DNA of 64,000 bases from Nocardia macrotermitis (GCF_009604405.1 NZ_WEGK01000012.1:124001-188000), one strand, 5' to 3'. Positions 40,139 through 50,627 are shown, numbered from the stretch's first letter. Notes: generated by a model not told the origin, from the sequence alone. Program-made: numbers and translations.

Positions 40139-41917
40139 ATGGGTGAGAGTTCGATTTCGTGGGACCGGGGCGCGGTGGTCGTGATCGATCAGCGGGCGTT
40201 GCCGGGGGAGTTGCGGTGGTTGCGGATCTCCACGGTGGACGAGGTGATCGAGGCGATCGCGACGTTGGCGGTGCGGGGTGCCCCGGCGATCGGGGTGACC
40301 GGTGCGTTCGGGGTGGCGTTGGCGGCGTTCGCGCACGAGGGGGACGACGCGGCGGTCACGGCCGAGGCGCGGCGGATCGCGGCGGTGCGGCCGACGGCGG
40401 TGAATCTGTCCTGGGCGGTGGCGCGGGCGTTGGCGCGGCTGCCCGGTGGGGCGCGGGCGGTGTTGGCCGAGGCGCAGGCGTTGCTGGCGCAGGACGGTCG
40501 GGTGAATCGGGCCGCGGCCGAGCGGGCGGCGGATCTGGTGCAGCGGGTGTGCCCGGATCGGCCGTTGCGGGTGCTGACCCATTGCAATACCGGTCGGCTC
40601 GCCACGACGTCGTTCGGGACCGCGCTGGGGGCGATCCGGGTGCTGGCCGCGCGGGAGGCGATCGAATCGGTGCTGGTCGACGAGACGCGTCCGCTGTTGC
40701 AGGGGGCGCGGTTGACCGCGTGGGAGCTGGCCGAGGCCGGTATCGCGCATCGGTTGACGATCGATGCCGCCGCGGCGTGGGCGATGGCGACCGGGCAGGT
40801 GGACTGTGTGCTGGTGGGCGCGGATCGCATCACCGCCGACGGCGCGGTGGCCAACAAGATCGGCACCTACGCGCTGGCGTTGGCCGCGGCGCGCCATCGG
40901 ATCCCGTTCGTGGTCGTCGCCCCGGAGTCCACACGCGATCCGGGCACCGCGACCGGCGCGCAGATCGTCGTGGAGCAGCGCGCCGCGGCGGAGATCACCG
41001 AGATCGCCGGTGTGCCGACCGCTCCCGAGGGCACCGCGGTGTTCAATCCGGCGTTCGACGTGACCCCGCCGGATCTGATCACCGCGGTGGTCACCGAGAA
41101 CGGTGTCGTGTACAGCACGCTGGACGATGGCCTGGCCGGTGCGAGGAGCGCGGGCATCGCTGCCGGTCCGGAGGGTGGGCCGGTGGCAGCCGGCGGGGTC
41201 AGGACCGCTGTGGGCGTCGGCGACGATACCGCACCCCGGGACGGGACATCCGGCATCCCGGCACGCGATGGTGGGTGCGGTCCGGAAGTGGTTGCGGGAC
41301 AACGGATCGCGGGCATCGCGCGGAGCTTGTACGCGCGGGGGTGGATGCCGGGGACGGCGGGCAATATCTCGGTGCGGCTGGGTGAGGACGCGCTGATCAC
41401 CGGTAGCGGTTTGTCCAAGGGGGAGTTGCGCGCGGCCGATATGGTGCGGGTGCGGGTGGCCGATTCGGTGGCGGCGGCCGGTGCGCGCCGGGCTTCGGCG
41501 GAGACCGCCATTCACACCGCGATCTATCGGGCGACCGAGGCTACCGCGGTGGTGCATGTGCATCCGCCGTATGCCACGGCGTTGTCAGCCGATGCCGGAC
41601 CGGGCCCGGATGTGTTGCGGTTCAGTGGTTACGAGCTGATCAAGGGGTTGGGGGCGGCGGTGTCGGTCGGGGTGCCGGTAGTGTCCAATCATGCCGATGT
41701 GGCGCGGATCGGCGCGGAGGTCGAGGCGTTGTTGCGCGCGGATCCGCAGGGGCCGCCGGTGTTGTTCATCGCCGGGCACGGCATCACCGCGTGGGGTGCG
41801 AGCCTGGCCCAGGCGCGGGATCGCGCGGAGTGTCTCGAGGCGTTGTGTGAGCTGGTGAGGTTGACCGGCCGCCGGGAGATCGGTGTGCTGTCCGGTGCTG
41901 AGGAAGGTTCGAAATGA
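40139..41917 (+). CDS. mtnAB: fused methylthioribose-1-phosphate isomerase / methylthioribulose-1-phosphate dehydratase
   Basis: Two consecutive enzymes of methionine salvage in one 592-residue chain. Residues 1-~335 are MtnA: RGAPAIGVTGAFGVALAA, catalytic Cys in THCNTGRLATTSFGTALG, catalytic Asp in LVGADRITADGAVANKIGTY. A glycine/alanine-rich linker (~336-378) follows. Residues ~379-592 are MtnB, a class II aldolase-type zinc dehydratase: GNISVRLGED, HVHPPYATALS and HGITAWGASL carry the metal His ligands. No stop or frameshift separates the halves. The fusion would channel methylthioribulose-1-phosphate. ATG 40139 has GAGGGTG upstream. First gene of the operon. Confidence 0.93.
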   Translation: MGESSISWDRGAVVVIDQRALPGELRWLRISTVDEVIEAIATLAVRGAPAIGVTGAFGVALAAFAHEGDDAAVTAEARRIAAVRPTAVNLSWAVARALARLPGGARAVLAEAQALLAQDGRVNRAAAERAADLVQRVCPDRPLRVLTHCNTGRLATTSFGTALGAIRVLAAREAIESVLVDETRPLLQGARLTAWELAEAGIAHRLTIDAAAAWAMATGQVDCVLVGADRITADGAVANKIGTYALALAAARHRIPFVVVAPESTRDPGTATGAQIVVEQRAAAEITEIAGVPTAPEGTAVFNPAFDVTPPDLITAVVTENGVVYSTLDDGLAGARSAGIAAGPEGGPVAAGGVRTAVGVGDDTAPRDGTSGIPARDGGCGPEVVAGQRIAGIARSLYARGWMPGTAGNISVRLGEDALITGSGLSKGELRAADMVRVRVADSVAAAGARRASAETAIHTAIYRATEATAVVHVHPPYATALSADAGPGPDVLRFSGYELIKGLGAAVSVGVPVVSNHADVARIGAEVEALLRADPQGPPVLFIAGHGITAWGASLAQARDRAECLEALCELVRLTGRREIGVLSGAEEGSK

Positions 41918-42483
41918 CTGTGCTGCAAGTGATGTCCGATACCGCGGCCGATCGGGTCGTGTTGCGTACGAGTGATCCGGCGGTGATCGGCGCGGAGTTG
42001 GCGCGGCGCGGGATCGTGTTCGACCGGTGGCCGCTGCCGGCCGATCCGCGCGCGGCCACCGATGACATTCTGGCCGAATACGCTGCGCGGATAGCCGATC
42101 TGAACGCCGATGGCCGGTTCCGGCACATCGATGTGGCGCGGATCGCGCCCGACGAGCGGGATCCGCGGTGGCCGCAGACCGCGGCGGCGGCGCGGGGGAA
42201 GTTCCTGGCCGAGCATCGCCATGCCGAGGACGAGGTGCGGTTCTTCGCCGCGGGGCGGGGCTGTTTCTATCTGCATCTGGACGGTGAGGTGGTCGCGGTG
42301 GTGTGTGAGGCGGGGGATCTGGTGTCGGTGCCGGCGGGCACGCGGCATTGGTTCGACATGGGTGTGCGCCCGGATTTCCTGGCGATCCGGTTCTTCGAGG
42401 AGCAGGACGGCTGGGTGGGTGATTTCACCGGTGACCGGATCGGGGAGGGTTTCCCGGGTCTCGACGAGTTGCTCGCGGCGTGA
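41914..42483 (+). CDS. mtnD: acireductone dioxygenase
   Basis: Converts the acireductone and O2 to the keto-acid precursor of methionine plus formate (Fe form), or to an off-pathway set including CO (Ni form). 189 residues in a cupin fold; metal ligands lie in HRHAEDEVRFF and GTRHWFDMG. ATG overlaps the mtnAB stop (ATGA), so translation is coupled. Confidence 0.95.
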   Translation: MTVLQVMSDTAADRVVLRTSDPAVIGAELARRGIVFDRWPLPADPRAATDDILAEYAARIADLNADGRFRHIDVARIAPDERDPRWPQTAAAARGKFLAEHRHAEDEVRFFAAGRGCFYLHLDGEVVAVVCEAGDLVSVPAGTRHWFDMGVRPDFLAIRFFEEQDGWVGDFTGDRIGEGFPGLDELLAA

Positions 42484-43184
42484 GTATCGCGATCGTCCTG
42501 GATATCGAGGGGACCACGAGTCCGACGCGCGCGGTGCGGGAGGATCTGTACGGCTATACCCGGGACCGGTTGCCGGGCTGGCTGGCCGAGCATCGCCAGG
42601 ATGCGGCCGCGCCGGTGCTGGCCGGGGTGCGGGAGTTGTCGGGCCGCCCGGACGCCGATACCGGTGAGGTCGCCGAGATCCTGTGTGGCTGGCTGGATTC
42701 GGATGTCAAGGCCGCCCCGTTGAAGACCGCGCAGGGGATGATCTGCGGGGAGGGTTTCCGCACGGGCGCGTTGCACGGGGAGTTCTTCGCGGAGGTTCCG
42801 GCGGTGTTGCGGGCCTGGCACGACACCGGTGCGCGGTTGTTCGTGTATTCCTCGGGTTCGGTGCGCAATCAACAGGATTGGTTCGCGTTCGCCCGCGGCG
42901 GGGATCTGTCGGGGTTGATCGGGGGCTGGTTCGATCTGGCCAACGCGGGCCCCAAGCGCGAGCCGGGCTCGTACGAGGCGATCGCGGCGGCGATCGGGGT
43001 GCCCGCGGCGGGGATCGTGTTCGTCTCCGATCACGCGGACGAGCTGGACGCCGCGGTGGCCGCGGGCTGGGGTGTGGTGGGTGTGACGCGGGCCGGTGAG
43101 CCGAATTCACCACGGCCGCCGCATCATTGGGTCGGGTCGTTCACCGAGATCGACCCGGCCGCGACCAGCGCCGCGCGACGATAG
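42480..43184 (+). CDS. mtnC: 2,3-diketo-5-methylthiopentyl-1-phosphate enolase-phosphatase
   Basis: HAD-superfamily enzyme performing the enolisation and dephosphorylation that yield the acireductone. 234 residues: nucleophile motif LDIEGTTSP, second motif VYSSGS, third and fourth around GPKREPGSYE and VSDHADELDAA. GTG 42480 overlaps the mtnD stop by 4 bp. With mtnAB and mtnD it completes the route from methylthioribose-1-phosphate to keto-methylthiobutyrate; phosphorylase MtnP must be encoded elsewhere. Confidence 0.93.
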   Translation: MSIAIVLDIEGTTSPTRAVREDLYGYTRDRLPGWLAEHRQDAAAPVLAGVRELSGRPDADTGEVAEILCGWLDSDVKAAPLKTAQGMICGEGFRTGALHGEFFAEVPAVLRAWHDTGARLFVYSSGSVRNQQDWFAFARGGDLSGLIGGWFDLANAGPKREPGSYEAIAAAIGVPAAGIVFVSDHADELDAAVAAGWGVVGVTRAGEPNSPRPPHHWVGSFTEIDPAATSAARR

Positions 43185-43243
43185 CCGGGAGACGCGCGTG
43201 CAGCACTCGGCATGCGGTGAACAAGCGCCGGGTGCTGGACGCC

Positions 43244-43819
43244 TCAGTGCACGCCCGCGGCGGTGGCGCGTTCGATGAGGTGCTGCACCAGGGTCATCAG
43301 CACGGTTTTGCTCGAGCCGCGTTCGCGCGCGTCGCACAGCACGACCGGGACCTGCGGGTCCAGGTCCAGGGCGTCGCGTACTTCGTCGGGGGTGTAGACC
43401 GGCGCGTTCTGGAAGCAGTTGACCGCGACGGCGAATACGAGTCCGCGGCGTTCGAAGTAGTCGATCGCGGCGAAGGAGCTTTCCAGGCGGCGGGTGTCGG
43501 CGATGACGATCGCGCCCAGGGCTCCGCGCGCGAGTTCGTCCCACAGGAACCAGAAGCGGTCCTGTCCGGGGGTGCCGAACAGGTAGAGCACCAGGTTGCG
43601 GTCGATGGTGATGCGGCCGAAGTCCAGGGCGACGGTGGTGGTGGTCTTGGCCTCGACTCCGGCCAGATCGTCCACGCCGCTGGACATTTCGGTGATCAGT
43701 TCCTCGGTGCGCAGCGGGGCGACCTCGCTGAGGGAGCCGACCATGGTGGTCTTGCCGACGCCGAACCCACCGGCGACGAGGATTTTGACCGAGGCGGCCA
43801 GGGTTGTGGTATCGGGCAC
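43244..43819 (-). CDS. cvnD: conservon GTPase-like ATP/GTP-binding protein (CvnD type)
   Basis: 191 residues, small Ras-like fold. P-loop GGFGVGKTT (~17-25), DxxG-equivalent LFGTPGQDRFWF and the region VAVNCFQNAP in place of NKxD. Such proteins form the last gene of Streptomyces conservons. GTG 43819 starts 4 bp after the CvnC stop. With CvnB and CvnC it likely forms a membrane-associated signalling complex. Confidence 0.92.
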   Translation of the reverse strand: MPDTTTLAASVKILVAGGFGVGKTTMVGSLSEVAPLRTEELITEMSSGVDDLAGVEAKTTTTVALDFGRITIDRNLVLYLFGTPGQDRFWFLWDELARGALGAIVIADTRRLESSFAAIDYFERRGLVFAVAVNCFQNAPVYTPDEVRDALDLDPQVPVVLCDARERGSSKTVLMTLVQHLIERATAAGVH

Positions 43820-43823
43820 GTGT

Positions 43824-44198
43824 TCAGAGCTTTCGGATTCCGGCGAGGACCGCTCGCAGGATGGTCAGGTCCGCGGAGCCGGTGTCGGTGTGGATGGGGT
43901 CGCGGAAGGTCAGGTGTCCCTCGCCGATGAGATCCCCGACGAGGATCTTGGTCACCGCCAGGGGCAGTTTCAGTAGTGCGGAGACTTCGGCCACCGATTG
44001 CGGAGCACGGCACAGCCGCATGATGTCCGCGTATTCGGGTTCGCTGCGCCGCAGCCGGGGTGCGGCGGTGGCGGTGACGACGAGGGTGAGCATATCGAGG
44101 TCGTGTCCGGCGCCGACGGTGCGGCCCCGGGTGACCGCGTAGGGGCGCACCAGGGGGCCGGCGTCGTCGTCGAACCAGGGTTGGTGGTGGCGGGTCAT
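43824..44198 (-). CDS. cvnC: DUF742 conservon protein (CvnC type)
   Basis: 124 residues: LVRPYAVTRGRTVGAGHDLDMLTLV at the start and EYADIMRLCRAPQSVAEVSALLKLPLAVTKILVGDLIGEGHL as a winged-helix-like middle, as in DUF742. ATG 44198 overlaps the CvnB stop (ATGA). Function within the conservon is unknown. Confidence 0.93.
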   Translation of the reverse strand: MTRHHQPWFDDDAGPLVRPYAVTRGRTVGAGHDLDMLTLVVTATAAPRLRRSEPEYADIMRLCRAPQSVAEVSALLKLPLAVTKILVGDLIGEGHLTFRDPIHTDTGSADLTILRAVLAGIRKL

Positions 44199-44614
44199 GA
44201 GGAGCGCTGCGGGGTGTGCGCGGGGCCGCGGGCGCCGGTGGACAGGTAGCCGCCGAGGCGTTGCACGGTCAGGTTCATCTCGTAGGCGACCATGCCGAGG
44301 TTGGCGTCGTCGGTGGCTTGCAGGGCGATGCACGCGTTGTCCCCGGCGGCGGTGACGAACAGGACCGCGCGGTCGAGTTCGATGACCGCCTGGCGCACGC
44401 CGCCGCCGTCGAATCGGCTTCCGGCGCTGCGCGCCAGCCCGTGCAGGGTGGCGGACATGGCGCCGAAGTGTTCGGCGTCCTCGCGGCTCATGGTGGTGGA
44501 TCGGCCCAGGAGCAACCCGTCGGTGGAGTGCACGACCGCGTAGCGGACCCCGGCGAGGCGGTCCACGAGGTCGTCCAGGAGCCAGTTGAGATCCCCCGCG
44601 TTGGATATGGTCAT
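44195..44614 (-). CDS. cvnB: roadblock/LC7 conservon protein (CvnB type)
   Basis: 139 residues with the roadblock/LC7 fold: LNWLLDDLVDRLAGVRYAVVHSTDGLLLGRS and VLFVTAAGDNACIALQATDDANLGMVAYEM. Acts as a GTPase-activating or scaffold partner for CvnD in the MglA/MglB-like sense. ATG 44614 follows GGAGAAAGG. It is the first gene of the set: the usual upstream sensor kinase CvnA is absent, as the next gene (44782) is a divergent exporter. Confidence 0.93.
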   Translation of the reverse strand: MTISNAGDLNWLLDDLVDRLAGVRYAVVHSTDGLLLGRSTTMSREDAEHFGAMSATLHGLARSAGSRFDGGGVRQAVIELDRAVLFVTAAGDNACIALQATDDANLGMVAYEMNLTVQRLGGYLSTGARGPAHTPQRSS

Positions 44615-44766
44615 CCTCGGCCTTTCTCCTGACTCGTGCGATTCGATCCAACATTACCGCTGCGTGTGGTGGTGGCGACCGGTGCGCGGACAATGGCCGA
44701 CACGTGCCGCGCCCTTGACACCGATTGTCGAATATGTCTGGGGCACTGCGGTGTTACAGCGCTTCG

Positions 44767-44784
44767 TATACTCGTGTGGTGATG
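44767..44784 (+). promoter_or_regulatory. -10 box of a probable leaderless LysE transcript
   Basis: TATACT (44767-44772) ends 9 bp before ATG 44782, which has no ribosome site. No clear -35 is seen. Confidence 0.5.
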
Positions 44785-45411
44785 TCGGTGGTGCAGGTGT
44801 CGGGTGTGGGCGGGGCGATGTTGCTGGGGGCGATGTCCCCGGGCCCGGATTTCGTGATCGTGATGCGCAACGCGATGCTCTCGGGTCGTCGCGCGGGGGT
44901 GGCCTCGGCGGCGGGGGTGGCGTTGGGGGTGTTCGTGTGGGCGGTGTTGAGCGGGTTGGGGGTGGCCGGGTTGCTGGCGGCCTCGGCGGTGGCGTTCACG
45001 GTGGTGAAGCTGGCCGGTGCGGTGTATCTGTGCTATCTGGGGGTGCGGGCGTTGCTGGCGGCGCGGCGCGGGGTGTACGAGGTTGTGCCGGAGGGGGTTT
45101 CGAGCGATCCGGTGGGTGTGCGGGCGGGTTTCGGGCAGGGGTTGGCGAACAATCTGCTCAATCCGAAGGCGGCGGTGTTCTTCGTGGCGTTGCTGCCGCA
45201 GTTCCTGCCCGCCGCCCCGACGTTCGCCGACACCGCGGAGGTGGCGTTGACCGCGGTCGTGGTGACCGCGGCGTGGTTCGTGGTGCTGGCGGTGGGGATC
45301 GCGACGTTGCGGGGGGTGTTCACGCGGCGGCGGGTGCGGCGGGTGATCGATGCGGCGATGGGGTCGCTGCTGGTCGGGCTCGGGGTGCGGATAGCGTTGC
45401 AGAGCAACTGA
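44782..45411 (+). CDS. LysE/RhtB family exporter
   Basis: 209 residues with six hydrophobic helices; the family phrase GAMSPGPDFVIVMRNAMLSGRRAGVASAAGVALG spans helix 1-2, and FGQGLANNLLNPKAAVFFVALLPQFL follows. Exports amino acids or their derivatives. ATG 44782 is chosen for its -10 box and fit to family N-termini; an in-frame ATG at 44725 exists. No LysR partner is adjacent. Confidence 0.9.
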   Translation: MSVVQVSGVGGAMLLGAMSPGPDFVIVMRNAMLSGRRAGVASAAGVALGVFVWAVLSGLGVAGLLAASAVAFTVVKLAGAVYLCYLGVRALLAARRGVYEVVPEGVSSDPVGVRAGFGQGLANNLLNPKAAVFFVALLPQFLPAAPTFADTAEVALTAVVVTAAWFVVLAVGIATLRGVFTRRRVRRVIDAAMGSLLVGLGVRIALQSN

Positions 45412-45517
45412 ATTCGCGGTCCTCGCGGGAGGGGTGCGGGCGAGGGCCCGGGTGTGGTCGCCGGGCGCGGTAGATTGTGCGTATCGCGCGGTTACCCACA
45501 AGTAGGAGGCCAGTTCC

Positions 45518-47071
45518 ATGCCCGTTCCGGATCCCGCCGAATTCGCCCGTCTGTCCGGATTCGCCGCGGTCGACTCCGCGGGGGTGCACGCGACGCGCAC
45601 GATCACCGAGGTGTTCACCGGCCGCGAACTCGGTGAGGTGCCCGTGGGCGCGGCCGGGGATGTGATCGCCGCGGTCGAGCGGGCCCGGGTCGCCCAGGCG
45701 CGGTGGGCCGCGCGTCCGGTCGCCGAGCGCGCGGCGGTGCTGGACCGGTATCGCGCGCTGGTGGTGGGTGAGCGGGAGCGGTTGATGGATGTGATCCAGG
45801 CCGAGTCCGGCAAGGCCCGCTGGGCCGCGCAGGAGGAGATCATGGGCCTGATGTTCGCGGCCCGCTACTTCTCCCGCGTCGCTCCGAAACTGCTTGCCCC
45901 GCACCGGGTTCGGGGCGCGTTCCCGCTGTTGAACCGGGCGGCGGTGCATGCGCGGCCCAAGGGTGTGGTGGGGGTGATCGCGCCGTGGAACTATCCGATG
46001 CTGCTCTCGATCGGGGACGCGCTGCCGGCGTTGGCGGCCGGGAACGCGGTGATCGTCAAACCCGACAGCCAGACCCCGTATTCGGCGTTGGCGAATGTGG
46101 AGTTGCTGTGGCGGGCGGGTTTGCCGCGCGAGGTGTTGCAGGTGATTCCGGGGCCCGGCGCGGTGGTGGGGACCCAGATCGTGCGGTCGTGTGACTATCT
46201 GATGTTCACCGGGTCCTCGGAGACCGGCCGCACCCTGGCGCGCGAGTGTGGGGATCGGTTGATCGGGTTCTCCGCGGAGTTGGGTGGGAAGAATCCGATG
46301 ATCGTGGCGCGCGGTGCGGATCTGGCCAAGGCCGCGCGCGCGGCGGTGCGGGCGTGTTTCTCCAATGCCGGGCAGTTGTGTATCTCGATCGAGCGGTTGT
46401 ATGTGGATTCGACGGTGGCCGCGGAGTTCACCGAATTGTTCGTCGCGGCGGTGCGGGCGGCGAATCTGGGTGCGGCGTACGACTTCTCGGCCGATATCGG
46501 CAGTCTGATCTCCCCGGCGCAGCTCGAGACGGTCACCGCACATGTCACCGACGCGGTGTCCAAGGGGGCCACGGTGCTGGTGGGCGGGAACGCGCGCCCG
46601 GATCTGGGGCCGCTGTTCTTCGAGCCGACGGTGCTCTCAGGGGTGACCGACGAGATGGAGTGCGGTCGCAACGAGACGTTCGGGCCGCTGGTGTCGATCT
46701 ATCCGGTCTCGGGTGTGGAGGAGGCGATCGCGCGGGCGAACGACACCGAGTACGGCCTCAATGCCAGTGTGTGGGCGGCCAGTACCGTGGACGGGCAGCG
46801 GATCGCCGAGCGTCTGAACGCGGGCACGGTGTGTATCGATGAGGGGTATGCCCCGGCGTGGGGGACCACCGCGGCGCCGATGGGTGGGATGGGGATTTCC
46901 GGGGTGGGTCGCCGGCACGGTCCGGACGGGTTGTCGAAGTTCACCGAGCCGCAGAGTGTGGTGGCCACGCGGTGGATGAATCTGGATCCGCCGTTCGGGT
47001 TGCCGCAGAGCCGGTGGCAGCCGATGTTGATGGGGATCGCACGGAGCCTGCGGTTCCTGCCGGGCCGTTGA
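45518..47071 (+). CDS. gabD2: NAD(P)-dependent succinate-semialdehyde dehydrogenase type ALDH
   Basis: 517 residues. Asn in IAPWNYPMLL, cofactor VIVKPDSQTPYSALANVEL, FTGSSETGRTLARECG, general base Glu in ELGGKNPM and nucleophile Cys in FSNAGQLCISIERLYVDS are all present. The sequence matches mycobacterial GabD2 (Rv1731-like) more than other ALDHs; oxidises succinate semialdehyde or similar aldehydes. ATG 45518 follows AGGAGG; a TAGATT -10-like box is at 45470. Stands alone, followed by two strong hairpins. Confidence 0.88.
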   Translation: MPVPDPAEFARLSGFAAVDSAGVHATRTITEVFTGRELGEVPVGAAGDVIAAVERARVAQARWAARPVAERAAVLDRYRALVVGERERLMDVIQAESGKARWAAQEEIMGLMFAARYFSRVAPKLLAPHRVRGAFPLLNRAAVHARPKGVVGVIAPWNYPMLLSIGDALPALAAGNAVIVKPDSQTPYSALANVELLWRAGLPREVLQVIPGPGAVVGTQIVRSCDYLMFTGSSETGRTLARECGDRLIGFSAELGGKNPMIVARGADLAKAARAAVRACFSNAGQLCISIERLYVDSTVAAEFTELFVAAVRAANLGAAYDFSADIGSLISPAQLETVTAHVTDAVSKGATVLVGGNARPDLGPLFFEPTVLSGVTDEMECGRNETFGPLVSIYPVSGVEEAIARANDTEYGLNASVWAASTVDGQRIAERLNAGTVCIDEGYAPAWGTTAAPMGGMGISGVGRRHGPDGLSKFTEPQSVVATRWMNLDPPFGLPQSRWQPMLMGIARSLRFLPGR

Positions 47072-47110
47072 TGTCGTGAAACCTGGTGGGCGGCAGTGAT
47101 ATCGGTGGGG

Positions 47111-47150
47111 CCTGTCCGGCCCCGGGAGGGTGATTCCGGGGCCGGACAGG
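47111..47150. terminator. hairpin terminator 1
   Basis: Perfect 15-bp stem CCTGTCCGGCCCCGG with its complement, 10-base loop, 40 bp after the gabD2 stop. One of two successive hairpins between convergent genes. Confidence 0.88.
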
Positions 47151-47155
47151 TGTGT

Positions 47156-47198
47156 CGCGGCTGCCGCACCGCCGGGGGTCGGCGGTGCGGCAGCCGCG
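47156..47198. terminator. hairpin terminator 2
   Basis: Perfect 18-bp stem CGCGGCTGCCGCACCGCC with its complement and a 7-base loop GGGGGTC, 48 bp beyond the DUF779 stop on the other strand. Probably serves the DUF779 operon, while hairpin 1 serves gabD2. Confidence 0.88.
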
Positions 47199-47245
47199 CG
47201 AGGGTTCCGGTCTCGGAGTGGACGGCCGGTCCGGAACCACGGGAA

Positions 47246-47673
47246 TCAGGACTGGGTGCCGGATTCGGCCGGGTGTGCGCCGGTGGGTGGCGGGTTCGCC
47301 GCGAGTAGTTCGACCTCGTCGTCGGTGAGCAGCCGGGAGCGGATCAGGAACCGCACCCCTTCGGGGGCTTCGAGGGAGAATCCGCTGCCGCGTCCGGGGA
47401 CCACGTCGACGGTGAGGTGGGTGTGGCGCCAGTAGTCGAACTGGTCCGCGCTCATCCAGAACGGGGTCTGCCCGGGCAGTTCACCGAGCAGCACGTCCGC
47501 GGCGCCGACCCGGAACTCCCCGCGCGGGTAGCACATCGGGGAACTGCCGTCGCAGCAGCCGCCGGACTGGTGGAACATCACCGGACCGTGGTGCCGGACC
47601 AACTGGTCCAGCACCACGGCCGCGGCGTCGGTGATCGCGATGCGCCGCGCCACCTCGGGGCCCGGGTCGGGCA

Positions 47674-47674
<1 letters not shown>
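47246..47674 (-). CDS. DUF779 protein linked to the aldehyde dehydrogenase
   Basis: 142 residues with the DUF779 signature VMFHQSGGCCDGSSPMCYP (three cysteines, a possible metal or redox site), then WMSADQFDYWRHTHLTVDVVPGRG and SLEAPEGVRFLIRSR. DUF779 genes are regularly coupled to acetaldehyde dehydrogenases, but the function is unknown. ATG 47674 overlaps the dehydrogenase stop (ATGA). Confidence 0.93.
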
Positions 47675-49191
<1,517 letters not shown>

Positions 49192-49269
49192 GATGCTCGC
49201 TTCGTGGTCGGCCGTCGCACACGCGAGCCCTCGTTACCCGCTCGTCCGGGCGAGTGCCCGCGCGAGCCG

Positions 49270-49329
49270 ACGCGCGTACCACGGGGATGATCCGGGACGC
49301 GGTCAGTGTGGATCGGCAGGGTTGGCAAC
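49270..49329 (+). repeat. dispersed repeat, copy 2
   Basis: 60 bp matching the minus strand of 35618-35677 at 54 positions, starting ACGCGCGTAC and including GGGATGATCCGGGACGCG. It lies in the 200-bp gap between the aldehyde dehydrogenase start and the regulator stop, antisense to both genes. Confidence 0.8.
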
Positions 49330-49391
49330 AGGTTGGCGTCCGCGTGACCAGGGAACAAGGCCCGGTCACCGCGCGGATCGTGCGGGCGGGT

Positions 49392-50627
49392 TCAGTCGGT
49401 GAGGGCGGCGTGCAGGCGCGCGGTCACCTCGGGGCGACGCGAGTCTCCCGGCGCCAGCAACCCCAGCGCGTGCTCGTGGATCTGGGCGTCCTCGGGGCAG
49501 CGGATGCCCAGTTGCACCGCGTGCGCCGCGCACGGGCTCTCGAGTACCGCGGTGCGCACGCTGACCGCGATACTCTCGCGCCAGCGCACGATGCCGGGGG
49601 TGTCCGATCCGGGCAGCAGCGGCCCGCGATACAGCCGCAGCGCCGCGCTCACGTCCCCGGCGGCCAGCGCGCCGAGCAGGTCCACCGCGTCGCACGAGAT
49701 CGGCCGGTTCAGCAGGTAGCGGCGGCTCGCGATCTGCCCACCGGTGGCGTGGCGCAGATGTGACACATCGGCTTTGAGGGTGCCCGCCCCGACCGGCCGG
49801 TCCCCGTAGATCGCGGTCTGCAACCGCTGCGGGGTGAACCCATCGGGCTCGAGGGCCAGCAGGGTCAGGATCTCGAGCTGGCGCGGCCGCAACCGCACCG
49901 GGCATCCGGCGCGGGACAGGGTCGCTGCGCCCAGGCATTGCAGGCGGATGCCGGGCTGTTCGCCGGGCAGGTCCGCGGGCAGTTGCGAGCGGATCGCGGT
50001 GGCCAGCGCGCGCACGGTGGACAGGGCCAGCGGGTGGGAGCGTTCCCAGCTGGTGGACAGGTCGATCACGCCGAGGCGGCGGCCGTCGGGGGCGTTGATC
50101 GGGGCGCTGTAGCAGACCCAGCTGTGCAGCGCGGCGAGCAGGTGTTCCGCGGAGAACACGGTGGCGGGTTGTCCGGTGGTCAGGGCCAGGGACATCGCGT
50201 TGGTGCCCATGTGGGGTTCGTCCCAGCGCCCGCCGGGGGCGAAGTTCAGTTTCTCGGCGCGGCGGCGCAGCACGCGCCCGCCGGAGACCCACAGGATGGT
50301 GCCGCGTTCGTCGGTGACACACGCGGTGAAGCCGGAATCGTCGGTGATGCTGTGCAATTCGTCGGCCAGCGCGGTGACCGGCGCGCGCAGCGGGGAATGC
50401 GCCCAGCGGGTGGCGATCTCGTCGTCGTCCGCGGGTGCGGCGCGACGTTCGGGATCCACGGTGGTCAGTGACCGCTGCCAGGATTGGGCGACCTCACTGC
50501 GCAACGTGGTGTGCCCGGAGGTGGTGTGCGCGAGCGGTTCCGGGGCCGGGGCGTGCGGGATCGCCCAGCGTGCCCACTCCTGTTCCAGGGCGGCGCGCTG
50601 CTGGGTGAGAGTGCGCGACTGCGGCAT
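49392..50627 (-). CDS. GAF-domain regulator, AcoR-like without AAA+ domain
   Basis: 411 residues. The N-terminal third (VAQSWQRSL, then FTACVTDERGTILWVSGG) and the GAF domain (RWDEPHMGTNAMSLALTTGQPATVFSAEHLLAALHSWVCYSAPIN) match the sensor part of acetoin-type activators. The sigma-54 AAA+ module is absent; instead LRPRQLEILTLLALEPDGFTPQRLQTAIYGDRPVGAGTLKADVSHLR forms a winged-helix output (~310-360). Usual actinomycete activator of the linked aldehyde dehydrogenase. ATG 50627. Confidence 0.88.
   Translation of the reverse strand: MPQSRTLTQQRAALEQEWARWAIPHAPAPEPLAHTTSGHTTLRSEVAQSWQRSLTTVDPERRAAPADDDEIATRWAHSPLRAPVTALADELHSITDDSGFTACVTDERGTILWVSGGRVLRRRAEKLNFAPGGRWDEPHMGTNAMSLALTTGQPATVFSAEHLLAALHSWVCYSAPINAPDGRRLGVIDLSTSWERSHPLALSTVRALATAIRSQLPADLPGEQPGIRLQCLGAATLSRAGCPVRLRPRQLEILTLLALEPDGFTPQRLQTAIYGDRPVGAGTLKADVSHLRHATGGQIASRRYLLNRPISCDAVDLLGALAAGDVSAALRLYRGPLLPGSDTPGIVRWRESIAVSVRTAVLESPCAAHAVQLGIRCPEDAQIHEHALGLLAPGDSRRPEVTARLHAALTD

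Noticed and set aside
39803..41563. Long minus-strand frame running from the Nudix gene back across mtnAB
   Set aside because: Only the part after ATG 39802 matches a family; the rest is the shadow of mtnAB.
49192..50627. Sigma-54 (-24/-12) promoter control by the AcoR-like protein
   Set aside because: The protein lacks the AAA+ domain needed for sigma-54 activation, and actinomycetes lack sigma-54.
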